Source of the DNA: Cylindrospermum sp. NIES-4074
GTDB lineage: Bacteria; Cyanobacteriota; Cyanobacteriia; Cyanobacteriales; Nostocaceae
DNA: 64,000 bases
Reading direction: 5' to 3'
Assembly: GCA_003994795.1 (NCBI GenBank)
Contig: AP018269.1
Coordinates: forward strand, 3,766,677-3,830,676
The notes below the pieces were generated by a model. It had not been told where the DNA came from and did not search any database. It saw only the letters and a program-made list of their open reading frames with translations. Positions 44,965 to 54,033 of this stretch are shown here, piece by piece (position 1 is the first letter of the stretch; every line of letters starts with the position of its first letter). A program made the position numbers and the translations under genes.

Positions 44965-46287
44965 CTAAAACTGCCAATTCAGTTGTACCCCTAAGATATC
45001 TGCTGAACTTTCAAATTTACCTTTGAGTGTTCCTTCTGTAGTACTAGACTGATTAATCGGGCTATCATCAAAGAAAATATGGGTATAGCCAACGTCGAGA
45101 CTGAGTGTTTTAGAAGGTCGGTAACTCGCACCAAACCCTAGCAAAGTGCGATCGCCACCAGGTAATCGAGCAGTAGTAAATTCTTCACTCACAGGGCTAG
45201 GATCATAGGTAACACCAGTCCGCAGCGTTAAGGCATCATTCACAGCATAGTTTACCCCAACCCCCAAGCGGTAGGTATCATTCCAGTTTTCTGGTTGCAC
45301 CCTCTCTGGTTGGGCTGGATTGTCAAATTTAACTCGCAATTCCTCAAAGCGGCTCCAGTTTGTCCAGGTAACATCGGCAACAACAGACAGACGGGGGTTA
45401 AGTTCTTGATAAACTGCCAGTGACAATGTATCAGGAAGTTTCAAAACAGCACTAGCACCTGTATCTGTGAACTGTCCTCTAGCTGTGAGCGCTTTGGCAC
45501 TTTGTGGGACTGTAAAATCAGCATTTCCCCGCAGATTTTGGGTAATTGGAGAACGGTAACTTAGACCAACTCGCGTGGTTTTGCTAGGTTCATACATCAC
45601 TCCCAAGTTGTAACCCACACTCCAATCAGAGCCTGTGATCTTCACCAAACCGTCTGCTTGTTGGGGTTGTGTACGTAAGCCAACACTCCGACCAATTAAA
45701 CCAAAGTCGATAGCATTAGAAAGTGTAGCTTCTGCATATTGAACATTAAGACCCACACCCACAGAAAAATTATCATTCAATTTAGCCGCCACAGTGGGAT
45801 TGATGTTAATAGTTGTGATTTTAGATTCCACAGCTTGGTAGCGCCCAACCCAATCGCTATTGTATTTGGTAGCCAGTCCAAAAGGAACGTTAATCCCAAT
45901 ACCGGCTTTCACGCTATCAGAAAGACTCCAAGCAGCATAAAGGTTGGGGACAATAGAATCAACCCCTGCATCCCCTCCATCACCACCTGATAATGGAGCA
46001 CCTGTCACCACTGTAGAACCCTGATTTTTAAATCTAACTGTGGGTATAATTGCATAAGTTGCCCCAATCGCAGAATTGCCTGTTAAGCGAGTTAAACCAG
46101 CCGGATTAAAGAAAATGGTGCTAGCATCATTGGCGATCGCTGCACTCCCAGCAAAAGCATTACCCGTACTGATCACACTCTCTTCCGTTAGAGCAAATCC
46201 TCCAGCTAATGCAAAACTTGCTGTACTACTTACTGTCAGTGCCGTCAGTATTGGCACTAGCGACAAGTTCACCCAAAATTGCTTCAT
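44965..46287 (-). CDS. FadL/OMPP1-family outer membrane transport protein
   Basis: A 440-residue outer-membrane beta-barrel. The signal peptide ends near FALAGG (about residue 30). It then has the family N-terminal hatch region (GFALTEESVISTGNAFAGSA, DASTIFFNPAGLTRL) and a C-terminal strand ending in WQF. FadL-type channels let hydrophobic compounds such as long-chain fatty acids or hydrocarbons cross the outer membrane. It appears to be a single gene. Confidence 0.92.
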   Translation of the reverse strand: MKQFWVNLSLVPILTALTVSSTASFALAGGFALTEESVISTGNAFAGSAAIANDASTIFFNPAGLTRLTGNSAIGATYAIIPTVRFKNQGSTVVTGAPLSGGDGGDAGVDSIVPNLYAAWSLSDSVKAGIGINVPFGLATKYNSDWVGRYQAVESKITTININPTVAAKLNDNFSVGVGLNVQYAEATLSNAIDFGLIGRSVGLRTQPQQADGLVKITGSDWSVGYNLGVMYEPSKTTRVGLSYRSPITQNLRGNADFTVPQSAKALTARGQFTDTGASAVLKLPDTLSLAVYQELNPRLSVVADVTWTNWSRFEELRVKFDNPAQPERVQPENWNDTYRLGVGVNYAVNDALTLRTGVTYDPSPVSEEFTTARLPGGDRTLLGFGASYRPSKTLSLDVGYTHIFFDDSPINQSSTTEGTLKGKFESSADILGVQLNWQF

Positions 46288-46591
46288 CTTCAGTATTTGG
46301 AACCTTAGCCCCTGGTTATGTTGTTAATGCTTGTTGTCTATTAATATGTGTTTAATATACCAGCAGTCGTGATCACACCTGCTGTTTCAAGTTTAAAAAT
46401 GGCGATCGCACTTGAAGCTGGAACTTATAATAAAAGCAGCAGCCTTGAAAAATGAGTAAAAGCAATGTGGGTGTAGCAATAGGTTCTACCAAACCATTAT
46501 GCTATTCAATGCATGATAGTTGTAATTCAACACTCACTCAGCAGCCCTTCAATTAATAGGTACATATTTTTGTAGAATTAATTAATAGCAA

Positions 46592-46698
46592 TATAGCGTT
46601 TCTCGACAAGCATGAGGTACAAGAAGAAATAATTAACCACAGATAAACACAGATGAACACAGATAAATTTGTACCTCAGCAGACTAAAAACCGCTATA
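46592..46698. mobile_element. MITE-like element, family C (TATAGCG ends), copy 1
   Basis: A 107-bp element bounded by TATAGCG and CGCTATA. Inside it holds AACCACAGATAAACACAGAT and the arms GAGGTAC/GTACCTC. The element at 60122-60217 is a diverged reverse-oriented relative sharing the CTGCTGAGGTAC and ACAGATAAACACAGAT parts. It lies in the 484-bp gap (46288-46771) that otherwise shows nothing. Confidence 0.65.
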
Positions 46699-46771
46699 AG
46701 ATTTATATATTGTTGTTTATGATTTAGATTTTTTTTCTGTTTATCCCGATATTGTGTCTAAGGGGTTGCAA

Positions 46772-47092
46772 ATGAATCTATCTTTTAAAGATATACAGTT
46801 CATTGTAGAAGCTATTGATCATCTGATTGAGAAATACCAAGAACGGCTCAAGCAGATTGAAGACATAGATGAAGACGAGGCTTCTGATCTTGGCAATGAC
46901 ACTATGTTTCTGGAATCACTTCGTAGAAAACTGGGGGATAGTTTGAATAATAGTATTTCGCCAGAACAAATATCATCTCTTGAAGAAGAACACAACAAGG
47001 AATTAGCTAAGATTTTAGAGGAAGAAAGTATATTAATTCAAAATTATTTATTTACAATCGAAAGCAAGCCTAAAAAAGATAGCCCAGTCTAA
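46772..47092 (+). CDS. Small acidic coiled-coil protein of unknown function
   Basis: A 106-residue protein rich in Glu and Asp with long helices (QFIVEAIDHLIEKYQERLKQ; SSLEEEHNKELAKILEEESI). The start is the ATG at 46772, with AGGGG about 7 nt before it; the frame extends to a GTG at 46754. I do not recognise the family. It sits between two MITE-like elements. Confidence 0.65.
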   Translation: MNLSFKDIQFIVEAIDHLIEKYQERLKQIEDIDEDEASDLGNDTMFLESLRRKLGDSLNNSISPEQISSLEEEHNKELAKILEEESILIQNYLFTIESKPKKDSPV

Positions 47093-47112
47093 TATAAAAA
47101 TGGAAGATTGGT

Positions 47113-47218
47113 TATAGCGGTATGCACTTGGATGAGATACATCATAGTCCCCTCATCGCTTGCGGGGAGGGGGTTGGGGGTGGGGTTCTTGTATCTCACT
47201 CAACCGAGAACCGCTATA
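47113..47218 (+). mobile_element. MITE-like element, family C, 106 bp (left member of inverted pair)
   Basis: Ends TATAGCGGT and ACCGCTATA (TAGCGGT terminal inverted repeats). Its interior has GAGATACATCATAGTCCCCT and GGGGTTCTTGTATCTCACTC. Read as reverse complement, 51648-51753 appears identical over all 106 bp. It has no coding capacity. It is found 20 bp after the stop of the small coiled-coil gene. Confidence 0.8.
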
Positions 47219-47445
47219 GGTTGTAGAAAGTTGGGGATTAGTTTAGAGGAAAAAGCATCAATGATGCAAGATAATGCATTGAAGAGCTTGCAAGAGTTAC
47301 GTTTTTCATATTTTTTTTAAAAGCCAGCTTCAAAATTACCAATTAAGGATAGATTAATTTTTGCATACGCAATTACTGAATCCCTTCTTCAGGAAGAATA
47401 AAACGGACAGTATGCATTCGGCGACGCTAAACTGTAATTATCTTG
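47219..47445. other. Gene-free stretch between MITE and LeuA-like gene
   Basis: Only a very short AT-rich plus-strand frame is seen, with no ribosome site. I see no repeat or hairpin of note. Confidence 0.4.
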
Positions 47446-48276
47446 TTAATTTCCCTTTCCAATTCCAGTAATTTGAGCAACTAACTCTGAAGCTTGATTA
47501 ATTAACTCAGTGTCAATATCAATTTGATAATTGCCCTGCTTTAAAACAGCCATCACAACCATTGCTAAATCTGCATTACCTTTTCTCGCACCTAAACCAT
47601 TAATCGCGCATTCAATTTGCCTAACACCGCAACTTAAAGCCATCAGCGAATTTTCTACCGCCATACCTAAATCATCATGACAGTGAACTGAAACAATGGC
47701 TTGTTCAATATTGGGAACGCGATTAAAAATCATTTGCAGAAGTTGGGAAAACTCTGCTGGTGAAGACAAACCTAAACTATCGGGAATACTAATTGTATTA
47801 GCACCACTTTTGATGGCAGTTTCAATAGCTTGACACAAAAAATCTGGCTCACTTCTGGGAGCATCAAAAGCACTCCACTCTACATCGTCGCAGTAATTGC
47901 GTGCCAGAGAAACACTATTTTTAATTGTTGTTAATACTTGCTCTTCGCTGAGTCTAGATTTATTTTGAATATTTACCGGAGTGTAAGTATGAATTCTGCC
48001 TCTAGCTGCTGGTTTAATCGCTTCAGCAACACTAATTATTTCATCTTGTTGTGAGCTTGCTAGTCCACAAATAGTAGAACTTTTAATTATTTTCGAGATA
48101 TTAAAAACTTCCTCAAAATCTTTTTGCGAATTCCCTGGATAACCAACTTCAATAATATCTACTCCCATTTTTTCAAGTAGTTGGGAGATGCTAATTTTTT
48201 GTAAAAGATTCATTTTGACACCAGGCGTAAGTTCTCCGTCACGCATCGTGGTGTCAAAAACTATCACTTTAGTCAT
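47446..48276 (-). CDS. DRE-TIM (LeuA/NifV-like) acyltransferase, catalytic domain only
   Basis: A 276-residue alpha-IPM/homocitrate synthase-like protein. It has VFDTTMRDGELTPGVKMNLL (the catalytic RDG), CHDDLGMAVENSLMAL with the metal His, and GLGARKGNADL (GN-x-D/E, metal binding). Full LeuA proteins have about 500 residues with a subdomain and a regulatory domain after about residue 280; here the frame ends at AQITGIGKGN, exactly where these would begin. It may be a short lyase or aldolase of the family, or a truncated enzyme. Another possible substrate pair is unknown. It lies 14 bp downstream of the RNase gene on the same strand. Confidence 0.7.
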   Translation of the reverse strand: MTKVIVFDTTMRDGELTPGVKMNLLQKISISQLLEKMGVDIIEVGYPGNSQKDFEEVFNISKIIKSSTICGLASSQQDEIISVAEAIKPAARGRIHTYTPVNIQNKSRLSEEQVLTTIKNSVSLARNYCDDVEWSAFDAPRSEPDFLCQAIETAIKSGANTISIPDSLGLSSPAEFSQLLQMIFNRVPNIEQAIVSVHCHDDLGMAVENSLMALSCGVRQIECAINGLGARKGNADLAMVVMAVLKQGNYQIDIDTELINQASELVAQITGIGKGN

Positions 48277-48290
48277 TTGTCAAGTAGGGT

Positions 48291-50351
48291 TTAATTCGCT
48301 GCTGACTGGACTTCTTGATACATTATTTCCTGAAACTGAATCATATCTTTTTGCGGGTCGGAGAGGCCAACTTTAACTAACAAACTTTCACCCAAACTCA
48401 CAGAACGTTTGAAGGACATAGGCAACTGTAAGCCTATATCTTCTAACAGAATTAATGCTAAGTTGCTGTCTTCTCGCAACCACATTAGTACCGTCACATT
48501 CCAAACTTGCTCTGGATGACGGCGCAAATACTCTAGAGCATAATATCTATTAGTTTGCCGTTCCACCATTGTCACCTCTTGAGTAGTAGAGGTGACAGTC
48601 ATCATCACTTCTTTGAGTTGTTCGGCGGTGAAGGGCAAAATTTCGCCGCGCAGGTGGGCTTTAAGTTGAAAATGGGTGAGTAAGTCACTGTAACGACGGA
48701 TGGGGGAAGTAGCTTGAGTGTAGGTATCCAAGCCTAAACCAGCGTGGCGCACAGGCGTAATGCTCATTTCACTTTTGGGCATACAACGACGCATGGCGCA
48801 GGCGCGAACAAATCCGGCTGGTAGTAAGAGTAGTTCTTCTTCTGGGGGTAATTCTGGTTGTGGTTGACCGCGAAAGGGTAGGGGGATGTTATGAGCTTGA
48901 CCGTAACGAGCTGCTACTTCACCAGCCAGAATCATCATTTCTGCTACTAATTGCCGTGATGAGGAATCATCTAAAATGTCAATGCTGATTTCGTCATTTT
49001 TGACTTTGATCATTGCCTCTGGCATATTGATGCTGATGGCGCCTTGGTGATATCGCCAAGATTTGCGCTGCTTTGCCCAATTTGCGATCGCCTCAATTTC
49101 TGGTTCTGCTTCTACCCCTAATTCCAACATCTCATCTACATCTTCGTAGGTGAGGCGATAAGTGGGCTTAATCAAGCTGGGATGAATACAATAATCTGCT
49201 ACTGCCCCAGTTGTCTCTAAAACAATCCCAAAGCTGAGGGCGCAAGAAATTCTTCCCTGGATGAGACTCATCGGCCCAGTTGCTAATACTTCTGGGAACA
49301 TGGGAATCATTCCTGTAGGCAAATAAACTGTACTGCCCCGCTTTCTAGCTTCTAAATCTAACTCATCTTCTGGCACTAACCACCTGGTAGGATCAGCGAT
49401 ATGCACCCACAGGCGTTGCCGTCCATCTGGGAGTAATTCCCAACTGAGACCGTCATCTATTTCTGTAGTGCTTTCATCATCAATGGTGTACACCTTGAGG
49501 TGAGTCAAATCTAGACGATTTGCATCTAAATCAGTCGGTGGAAAATCCAAACGCTGTTGCGCCACTTCTAATACCTTACTAGGAAACTGAACCGGAATTG
49601 AAGAACGACGCAGGAACAAGTTTTCATGGGAACTCCACCAACCTAAGTCAATCAAAAGTTGTAAGGCACTTTGGGGGGTGGCAGAACGCCCCAGCATGGC
49701 CATAGTTTCCAAGACTGGGGCGCTGGGAGGATAGGCACGAGCTAAAGAGTCGTAATTTACCCCCATCCGCACGATGTCCGCCATTAGCGCTGCATATTTT
49801 TCCAGGGCTTCTAAGCGTTGGCGATCGTGTCGCTGCCACTCCACAGCTTCACCTTTGAGTGCCTGTTCTACGCGAGCTAAAAATTCCTGCTGTCCCTTGG
49901 CTTTGAGTGCTTCTACTTCAATCTGGTGTTTGCGTTCTGCCACTTGAGCGGTGTTTCGCGGCTCGTAAGCCTCTCCTTTTTGCTTGAAATAGAGTTTGTC
50001 CTCAGATAACAAGCAATGGGCAGCATAACAATGAGGCGCGGCTGATTCTGAAAATAGCAGAGTTGCCATTTGGGATGGGGTGACTGTTTCCCCATCCTCT
50101 ACTAATAGTTCCCAAGCCACTTCCAAACTTGATGGATCTAGGTAAGGCTTGACTTGCTCCTGAAAGCTGGCAATTTCTGAAGGCTTGTAAGTTTGTCCGT
50201 TGACTGTGTAGGTAATTTGTCTAGGCGCGAGGCTGTGGGATTGGCCGCGTTCGTCTACCACAAACCAGCGGGTTTTACCGTCTGGACGATCTACCACGCC
50301 CAGACGGCGATCGCCTTGAACCCTAAATTCAACTAGCGTCCCCTTGTCCAC
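48291..50351 (-). CDS. RNase II/R-type 3'-5' exoribonuclease (RNB domain)
   Basis: A 686-residue processive exoribonuclease. The RNB catalytic core starts at about residue 285 with VYTIDDESTTEIDDGLSWEL, whose Asp cluster binds Mg2+, and includes GSTVYLPTGMIPMFPE and PIRRYSDLLTHFQLKAHLRG. Residues 1-60 may be a small RNA-binding region. No clear C-terminal S1 domain motif is visible in the last 80 residues. The GTG start at 50351 precedes a 200-bp gap to rpsR. It may be co-transcribed with the LeuA-like gene. Confidence 0.9.
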   Translation of the reverse strand: MDKGTLVEFRVQGDRRLGVVDRPDGKTRWFVVDERGQSHSLAPRQITYTVNGQTYKPSEIASFQEQVKPYLDPSSLEVAWELLVEDGETVTPSQMATLLFSESAAPHCYAAHCLLSEDKLYFKQKGEAYEPRNTAQVAERKHQIEVEALKAKGQQEFLARVEQALKGEAVEWQRHDRQRLEALEKYAALMADIVRMGVNYDSLARAYPPSAPVLETMAMLGRSATPQSALQLLIDLGWWSSHENLFLRRSSIPVQFPSKVLEVAQQRLDFPPTDLDANRLDLTHLKVYTIDDESTTEIDDGLSWELLPDGRQRLWVHIADPTRWLVPEDELDLEARKRGSTVYLPTGMIPMFPEVLATGPMSLIQGRISCALSFGIVLETTGAVADYCIHPSLIKPTYRLTYEDVDEMLELGVEAEPEIEAIANWAKQRKSWRYHQGAISINMPEAMIKVKNDEISIDILDDSSSRQLVAEMMILAGEVAARYGQAHNIPLPFRGQPQPELPPEEELLLLPAGFVRACAMRRCMPKSEMSITPVRHAGLGLDTYTQATSPIRRYSDLLTHFQLKAHLRGEILPFTAEQLKEVMMTVTSTTQEVTMVERQTNRYYALEYLRRHPEQVWNVTVLMWLREDSNLALILLEDIGLQLPMSFKRSVSLGESLLVKVGLSDPQKDMIQFQEIMYQEVQSAAN

Positions 50352-50549
50352 AACTCTCGCTATTTCCGAATTTTAGATTTTAGATTTTTAGATTTTGGAT
50401 TAAATAACTGGTATCTAATCCCAAATCTGATGATTTGAAATTTGGGAGGCCATTACACACTCCCTTATTCTTAACTCTTAGTCTAATTTTAGACTTTGGA
50501 CTCAAAGCAAACGCTGGCTTTATTAAATAATCCAAAATCCAAAATTGTT

Positions 50550-50765
50550 TTAGCCTTCGGCATTGATGAATGGCAACAAAGCCACAATCCGGGAGCGTTT
50601 GATTGCTAAGGTTAGTTCTCGCTGTTGCTGAGAGGTAAGCCCAGTAATCCGCCTGGGGAGAATCTTACCACGCTCGGTAACGAACTTACGCAACAAATCC
50701 ACATCTTTATAATCTATGGGTTCTCCTGGCTTGATGGGAGAAAGGCGACGGCGATAGTAACTCAT
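50550..50765 (-). CDS. rpsR: 30S ribosomal protein S18
   Basis: A 71-residue protein that binds S6 and the platform of the 30S subunit. It has the family motifs [20 protein letters not shown] and [20 protein letters not shown]. It follows rpmG by 2 bp on the same strand, so they are one transcript. The pairing with L33 is common in cyanobacteria and plastids. Confidence 0.97.
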   Translation of the reverse strand: MSYYRRRLSPIKPGEPIDYKDVDLLRKFVTERGKILPRRITGLTSQQQRELTLAIKRSRIVALLPFINAEG

Positions 50766-50767
50766 TT

Positions 50768-50962
50768 TTACTTAATTTCCTTGTGAACAGTATGTTTATT
50801 GCAGTGGGTGCAGAACTTTTTGAGTTCTAAGCGGTTGGTAGTGTTGCGACGGTTTTTGGTGCTGGTGTAGCGGGAAACACCGGCGGAGCGCTTGTCTGAA
50901 TTAGTACGACACTCGGTGCATTCTAGTGTCACTATTATGCGGGCACCTTTACTCTTAGCCAT
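50768..50962 (-). CDS. rpmG: 50S ribosomal protein L33
   Basis: A 64-residue small ribosomal protein with four cysteines in two CxxC pairs (ECTEC near 14-18, FCTHCNKH near 51-58), which suggest the zinc-binding form. [16 protein letters not shown] is the family signature. It is followed at 2 bp by rpsR. Confidence 0.96.
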   Translation of the reverse strand: MAKSKGARIIVTLECTECRTNSDKRSAGVSRYTSTKNRRNTTNRLELKKFCTHCNKHTVHKEIK

Positions 50963-51005
50963 AATCTTACAAACAGTAAAGCAAGGAGAGAATTAACACA
51001 AATAA

Positions 51006-51563
51006 CTATTTTCTCACATTTCGTCGCAATTGTTCAACTATTCGCTTAACTTTTAAATCCAGAGAATAGCCACGTCGCGACGAAACTATGATAGTTCTAA
51101 CATAGCGATCGTGCAAAGCCTGCCGCATCAAAGTATCTGATAAAGCAGCACCACAGTCAATTGCCAAGGGAAGCACTAGCAGTATAGCAGTGGGATTTGC
51201 AATTATAGTGCCAAGGGTGATGGACAGCAACAAGACATCGAAGCAGGTAATTGCCTCTCGGATCAGCAAAGCTTGTAATTGGGGGATTCTGCCCACTACT
51301 TGCCCGTTTTCTACTTCTAGCACTTTTAAATCGAATGCCCAACGCCCTAAACTCTGCCCTTGGTTGTTGTACACCACCAGCACCCGCAAAATTAGCCAAG
51401 CAATGATAAATACCAGGATTTGCAAAAACTGAATCCCAGGATTACCACTGTTAAAGAAGGCGCTGATTAACCAAGCACCAAGGAAATCTAGCCCTAATGC
51501 CATTCCTCTTCGCCCAATTTCTGCTTTGGGGTAGTGTTTTTGGCTAGTTTTGACGATAGTCAT
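51006..51563 (-). CDS. RDD-family membrane protein
   Basis: A 185-residue protein with the RDD pattern near the N-terminus (RRGMALGLDFLGAWLISAFF) and about three hydrophobic segments (LQILVFIIAWLILRVLVVYN; VLLLSITLGTIIANPTAILL). The basic C-terminus is likely cytoplasmic. The family function is poorly known; ion transport has been proposed. It lies 43 bp upstream of rpmG on the same strand. Confidence 0.85.
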   Translation of the reverse strand: MTIVKTSQKHYPKAEIGRRGMALGLDFLGAWLISAFFNSGNPGIQFLQILVFIIAWLILRVLVVYNNQGQSLGRWAFDLKVLEVENGQVVGRIPQLQALLIREAITCFDVLLLSITLGTIIANPTAILLVLPLAIDCGAALSDTLMRQALHDRYVRTIIVSSRRGYSLDLKVKRIVEQLRRNVRK

Positions 51564-51647
51564 ATCAAATAAGTGTTTTTATTTAGGGGTTGGGGGATTA
51601 TATATTGCTCCTACTTATTTTAAATTTTAAAGTTATACCTTGGGTGA

Positions 51648-51753
51648 TATAGCGGTTCTCGGTTGAGTGAGATACAAGAACCCCACCCCCAACCCCCTCC
51701 CCGCAAGCGATGAGGGGACTATGATGTATCTCATCCAAGTGCATACCGCTATA
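51648..51753 (-). mobile_element. MITE-like element, family C, 106 bp (right member of inverted pair)
   Basis: Reverse complement of 47113-47218, apparently with no difference over 106 bp. The ends are TATAGCGGT and ACCGCTATA. It lies in the 275-bp gene-free gap upstream of the RDD gene. Confidence 0.8.
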
Positions 51754-51838
51754 GTCGAGGGTAATTATGTCAGTTTTCTATTTTTACTAATTTCCGGTAA
51801 TGTCAGCAGGTAGAGAATCAATTACATTTTTGTACACA

Positions 51839-51991
51839 TCACAGAAACCCTTTAAGTGCTTTTTCTGCTGCTTGCTGGCAATGATAAATTGCGATATCTG
51901 GTAGTTCTTGGGCTAATTTTTGTGCTGCTGTTAAATCACGTTGGGATTTTTTCAGCCAGAATTGAACCAGTGTACGCTTTGCCTTGTCCAT
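51839..51991 (-). pseudogene. Truncated HEPN (HepT-like) partner of the MNT gene
   Basis: From an ATG at 51991 a 50-residue frame reads KRTLVQFWLKKSQRDLTAAQ and AIYHCQQAAEKALKGFL, then a stop. This is the N-terminal half of a HEPN protein of the MNT/HEPN toxin-antitoxin type. The C-terminal half with the R-x4-H motif is missing, so it cannot be a working RNase. It overlaps the C-terminal codons of the MNT gene by 56 bp. Confidence 0.75.
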
Positions 51992-52310
51992 ATAATAATT
52001 TTCCTTGTTCGACAATTTTTCTGGTGAGGGAAGCTGGGACGTTTTTAAATGTTTCTACATCAGTTCTGGTTTTGATGAGAATATCGACATCAACCAGCAA
52101 ATCATTAAGAGCATTTATCCCTTTTACTCCCCACTCTATCCTGTCAAATTCTGAAATGCCATCTGGTAAGATTATACATAAATCAATATCACTATACTGG
52201 TGAGGTGTTCCCCAAGCATAAGAACCAAACAAGATGATTTCTTCAGGGTTGAGTGAAGCTATTAATCGACGGGTGATTTCGGCTATTAGTTCGTTGGTGA
52301 TTGGGATCAT
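51936..52310 (-). CDS. Minimal nucleotidyltransferase (MNT) of a HEPN/MNT pair
   Basis: A 124-residue MNT protein. The nucleotidyltransferase motif GSYAWGTPHQYSDIDLCII (GS-x10-D-x-D) is intact, and a third acidic residue is in DVDILIK. MNT antitoxins of this type AMPylate and silence the HEPN toxin. Its partner gene is truncated, so the pair is no longer a functional toxin system. The final 15 residues (QGKAYTGSILAEKIPT) look like an unnatural extension caused by the same decay. Confidence 0.8.
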   Translation of the reverse strand: MIPITNELIAEITRRLIASLNPEEIILFGSYAWGTPHQYSDIDLCIILPDGISEFDRIEWGVKGINALNDLLVDVDILIKTRTDVETFKNVPASLTRKIVEQGKLLYGQGKAYTGSILAEKIPT

Positions 52311-52451
52311 TTTGCAATCATAAGAAGTTGTTAAGGCTCAAACTTTCTGTAATTCTATTTTAGAGTTGATCTAGATTTTAGACCAGTTTCAAGTATGGCT
52401 ATTTAATTCTCTTAACCTAACGACTAGAAGTCGCGGCTACAAGAACGAAGT

Positions 52452-52595
52452 CCGCCTTTCCTACGGAACGCTACGCGAACGCGGACTAAGAACATAAAAA
52501 TTATTTTAGGCGTTGTAAGAATACAATAGTCCTAGTATTTTATGTAGGTTGGGTTGAGCAATGCGTTCGCGTAGCGTGCCGGAGGCATAACCCAA
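52452..52595. repeat. Short dispersed repeats upstream of moeA
   Basis: Two short repeats: CCTACGGAACGCTACGCGAA near 52460-52480 and GCGTTCGCGTAGCGTGCCGG near 52562-52582. The latter is the reverse complement of the core of the direct repeats at 32941 and 34623. They lie in the 321-bp stretch 52311-52631, which has no gene. Confidence 0.5.
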
Positions 52596-52631
52596 CATTC
52601 AGTAAACTAATTCTAAAGAGATACTCTCGAT

Positions 52632-53867
52632 ATGAAGTCAGTTAGAGATGCAGAGGCAATTATTTTAAATTTGGTGCAACCGTTGGATAAAGAACGGGAT
52701 ATTGAAGTTGTTGATTTATTAAACGCAAATAATCGCATTTTGGCAAATTCGGTGATTAGTCCTTTGGATTTTCCCCATTGGGATAATTCGGCAATGGATG
52801 GTTTTGCGGTACGTTATGAAGATGTGCAAAACTCTAGTGCGGAACATCCAACGGTTTTGGAAATTGTCGAAGAGATTCCCGCAGGATATCAGCCTCAATC
52901 TATAATTCAAATAGGGCAAGCGGCGCGGATTTTTACGGGTGCGGTGATGCCAAAAGGGGCGGATACTGTGGTAATGCAGGAAAGGACAAAGCGAGAGGAA
53001 AATCGGGTTTTTATTCTGGCTGCACCGAAACCGCAAGAATTTGTGAGACATAAAGCCGCTTTTTACCAAGCAGGAACGGAACTTTTATCGGCAGGAATTC
53101 GCTTAAATGCACCGGAAATTGCGGTTTTAGCGGCGGCACAATGTCCCCAAGTAAGTGTTTTCCGGCGTCCGGTGGTGGCGATTTTGTCAACTGGGGATGA
53201 GTTGGTAACGCCTGAACAACCGCTACAACCTGGGCAAATTGTGGATTCTAATCAATATGCTTTGGCTGCTTTGGTAAGGGAATGTGGGGCTGAGGCGTTA
53301 CTGTTAGGAATTGTTAAGGATGAACCTGTGGCTTTACAGGATGCGATCGCCTACGCTATGGCTAATGCTGATGTGATTATCTCTTCTGGTGGGGTTTCTG
53401 TGGGGGAATACGACTATGTTGAGCAAATCCTCGCATCTCTAAACGCAACTGTTCACATTCGCGCTGTGGAGATGCGGCCAGGAAAACCCCTGACTGTTGC
53501 AACTTTCCCCGATCCTCACTCGGTACTCTATTTTGGTTTACCAGGTAATCCTGCTGCTGTGTTGGTGACTTTTTGGCGATTTGTGCGATCGGCTATCAAG
53601 AAGCTTTCTGGGGTTGCTGGAGGTTGGGAAGCGGAGTTTTTGAAGGTGATAGCGCATTCAGAATTGCGATCGGATGGCAAACGGGAAACTTATATTTGGG
53701 GTAAATTACTTTTAATTGATGGAGTTTATGAATTTTCCCCGGCTGGTGGTAGTCAAAGTTCTGGTAATTTAATTAATTTAGCTCAAACTAATGCTTTGGC
53801 TGTTTTACCAGTTGGTAAGACTTTAATTTGCTCAGGTGAGGAAGTGGAAGTTTTGCCAGTTCGGTAG
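52632..53867 (+). CDS. moeA: Molybdopterin molybdenumtransferase MoeA
   Basis: Inserts molybdate into adenylylated molybdopterin to finish molybdenum cofactor synthesis. The 411-residue protein has all four domains: the N-terminal part with LDFPHWDNSAMDGFAVRYED, the MPT-binding domain with ILSTGDELVTPEQPLQPGQI, SSGGVSVGEYDYVEQIL and FGLPGNPAAVLVTFWRFV, and a beta-barrel C-terminus. Moco serves nitrate reductase in such organisms. Confidence 0.95.
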   Translation: MKSVRDAEAIILNLVQPLDKERDIEVVDLLNANNRILANSVISPLDFPHWDNSAMDGFAVRYEDVQNSSAEHPTVLEIVEEIPAGYQPQSIIQIGQAARIFTGAVMPKGADTVVMQERTKREENRVFILAAPKPQEFVRHKAAFYQAGTELLSAGIRLNAPEIAVLAAAQCPQVSVFRRPVVAILSTGDELVTPEQPLQPGQIVDSNQYALAALVRECGAEALLLGIVKDEPVALQDAIAYAMANADVIISSGGVSVGEYDYVEQILASLNATVHIRAVEMRPGKPLTVATFPDPHSVLYFGLPGNPAAVLVTFWRFVRSAIKKLSGVAGGWEAEFLKVIAHSELRSDGKRETYIWGKLLLIDGVYEFSPAGGSQSSGNLINLAQTNALAVLPVGKTLICSGEEVEVLPVR

Positions 53868-53922
53868 TTAGGGATTTTAGCTGGCGTGGACTTCTCGGAA
53901 ACAGATGATTGCTGGAGATTTG

Positions 53923-53996
53923 GAACCACAGATGAACACAGATAAACACAGATGAAGAGAGTGTTTTGTTAAGTTATCTGTGTTTATCTATGGTTC
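53923..53996. terminator. Long hairpin between convergent moeA and DUF1995 genes
   Basis: Inverted repeat GAACCACAGATGAACACAGA and its near-complement ending TATCTATGGTTC, about 22 bp long with two mismatches and a 30-nt loop. Between two convergent genes it can end both transcripts. The unit ACAGATAAACACAGATGA recurs at 46.6, 60.2 and 61.9 kb. Confidence 0.45.
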
Positions 53997-54033
53997 ATTT
54001 TTACGGGGATTTTTTTCCTAAATCCCAAGTTTA

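Noticed and set aside
47108..47320. Plus-strand 70-codon ORF across the family C element
   Set aside because: It consists mostly of MITE sequence and repeated G runs; the same bases occur inverted at 51.7 kb, where they are not coding.
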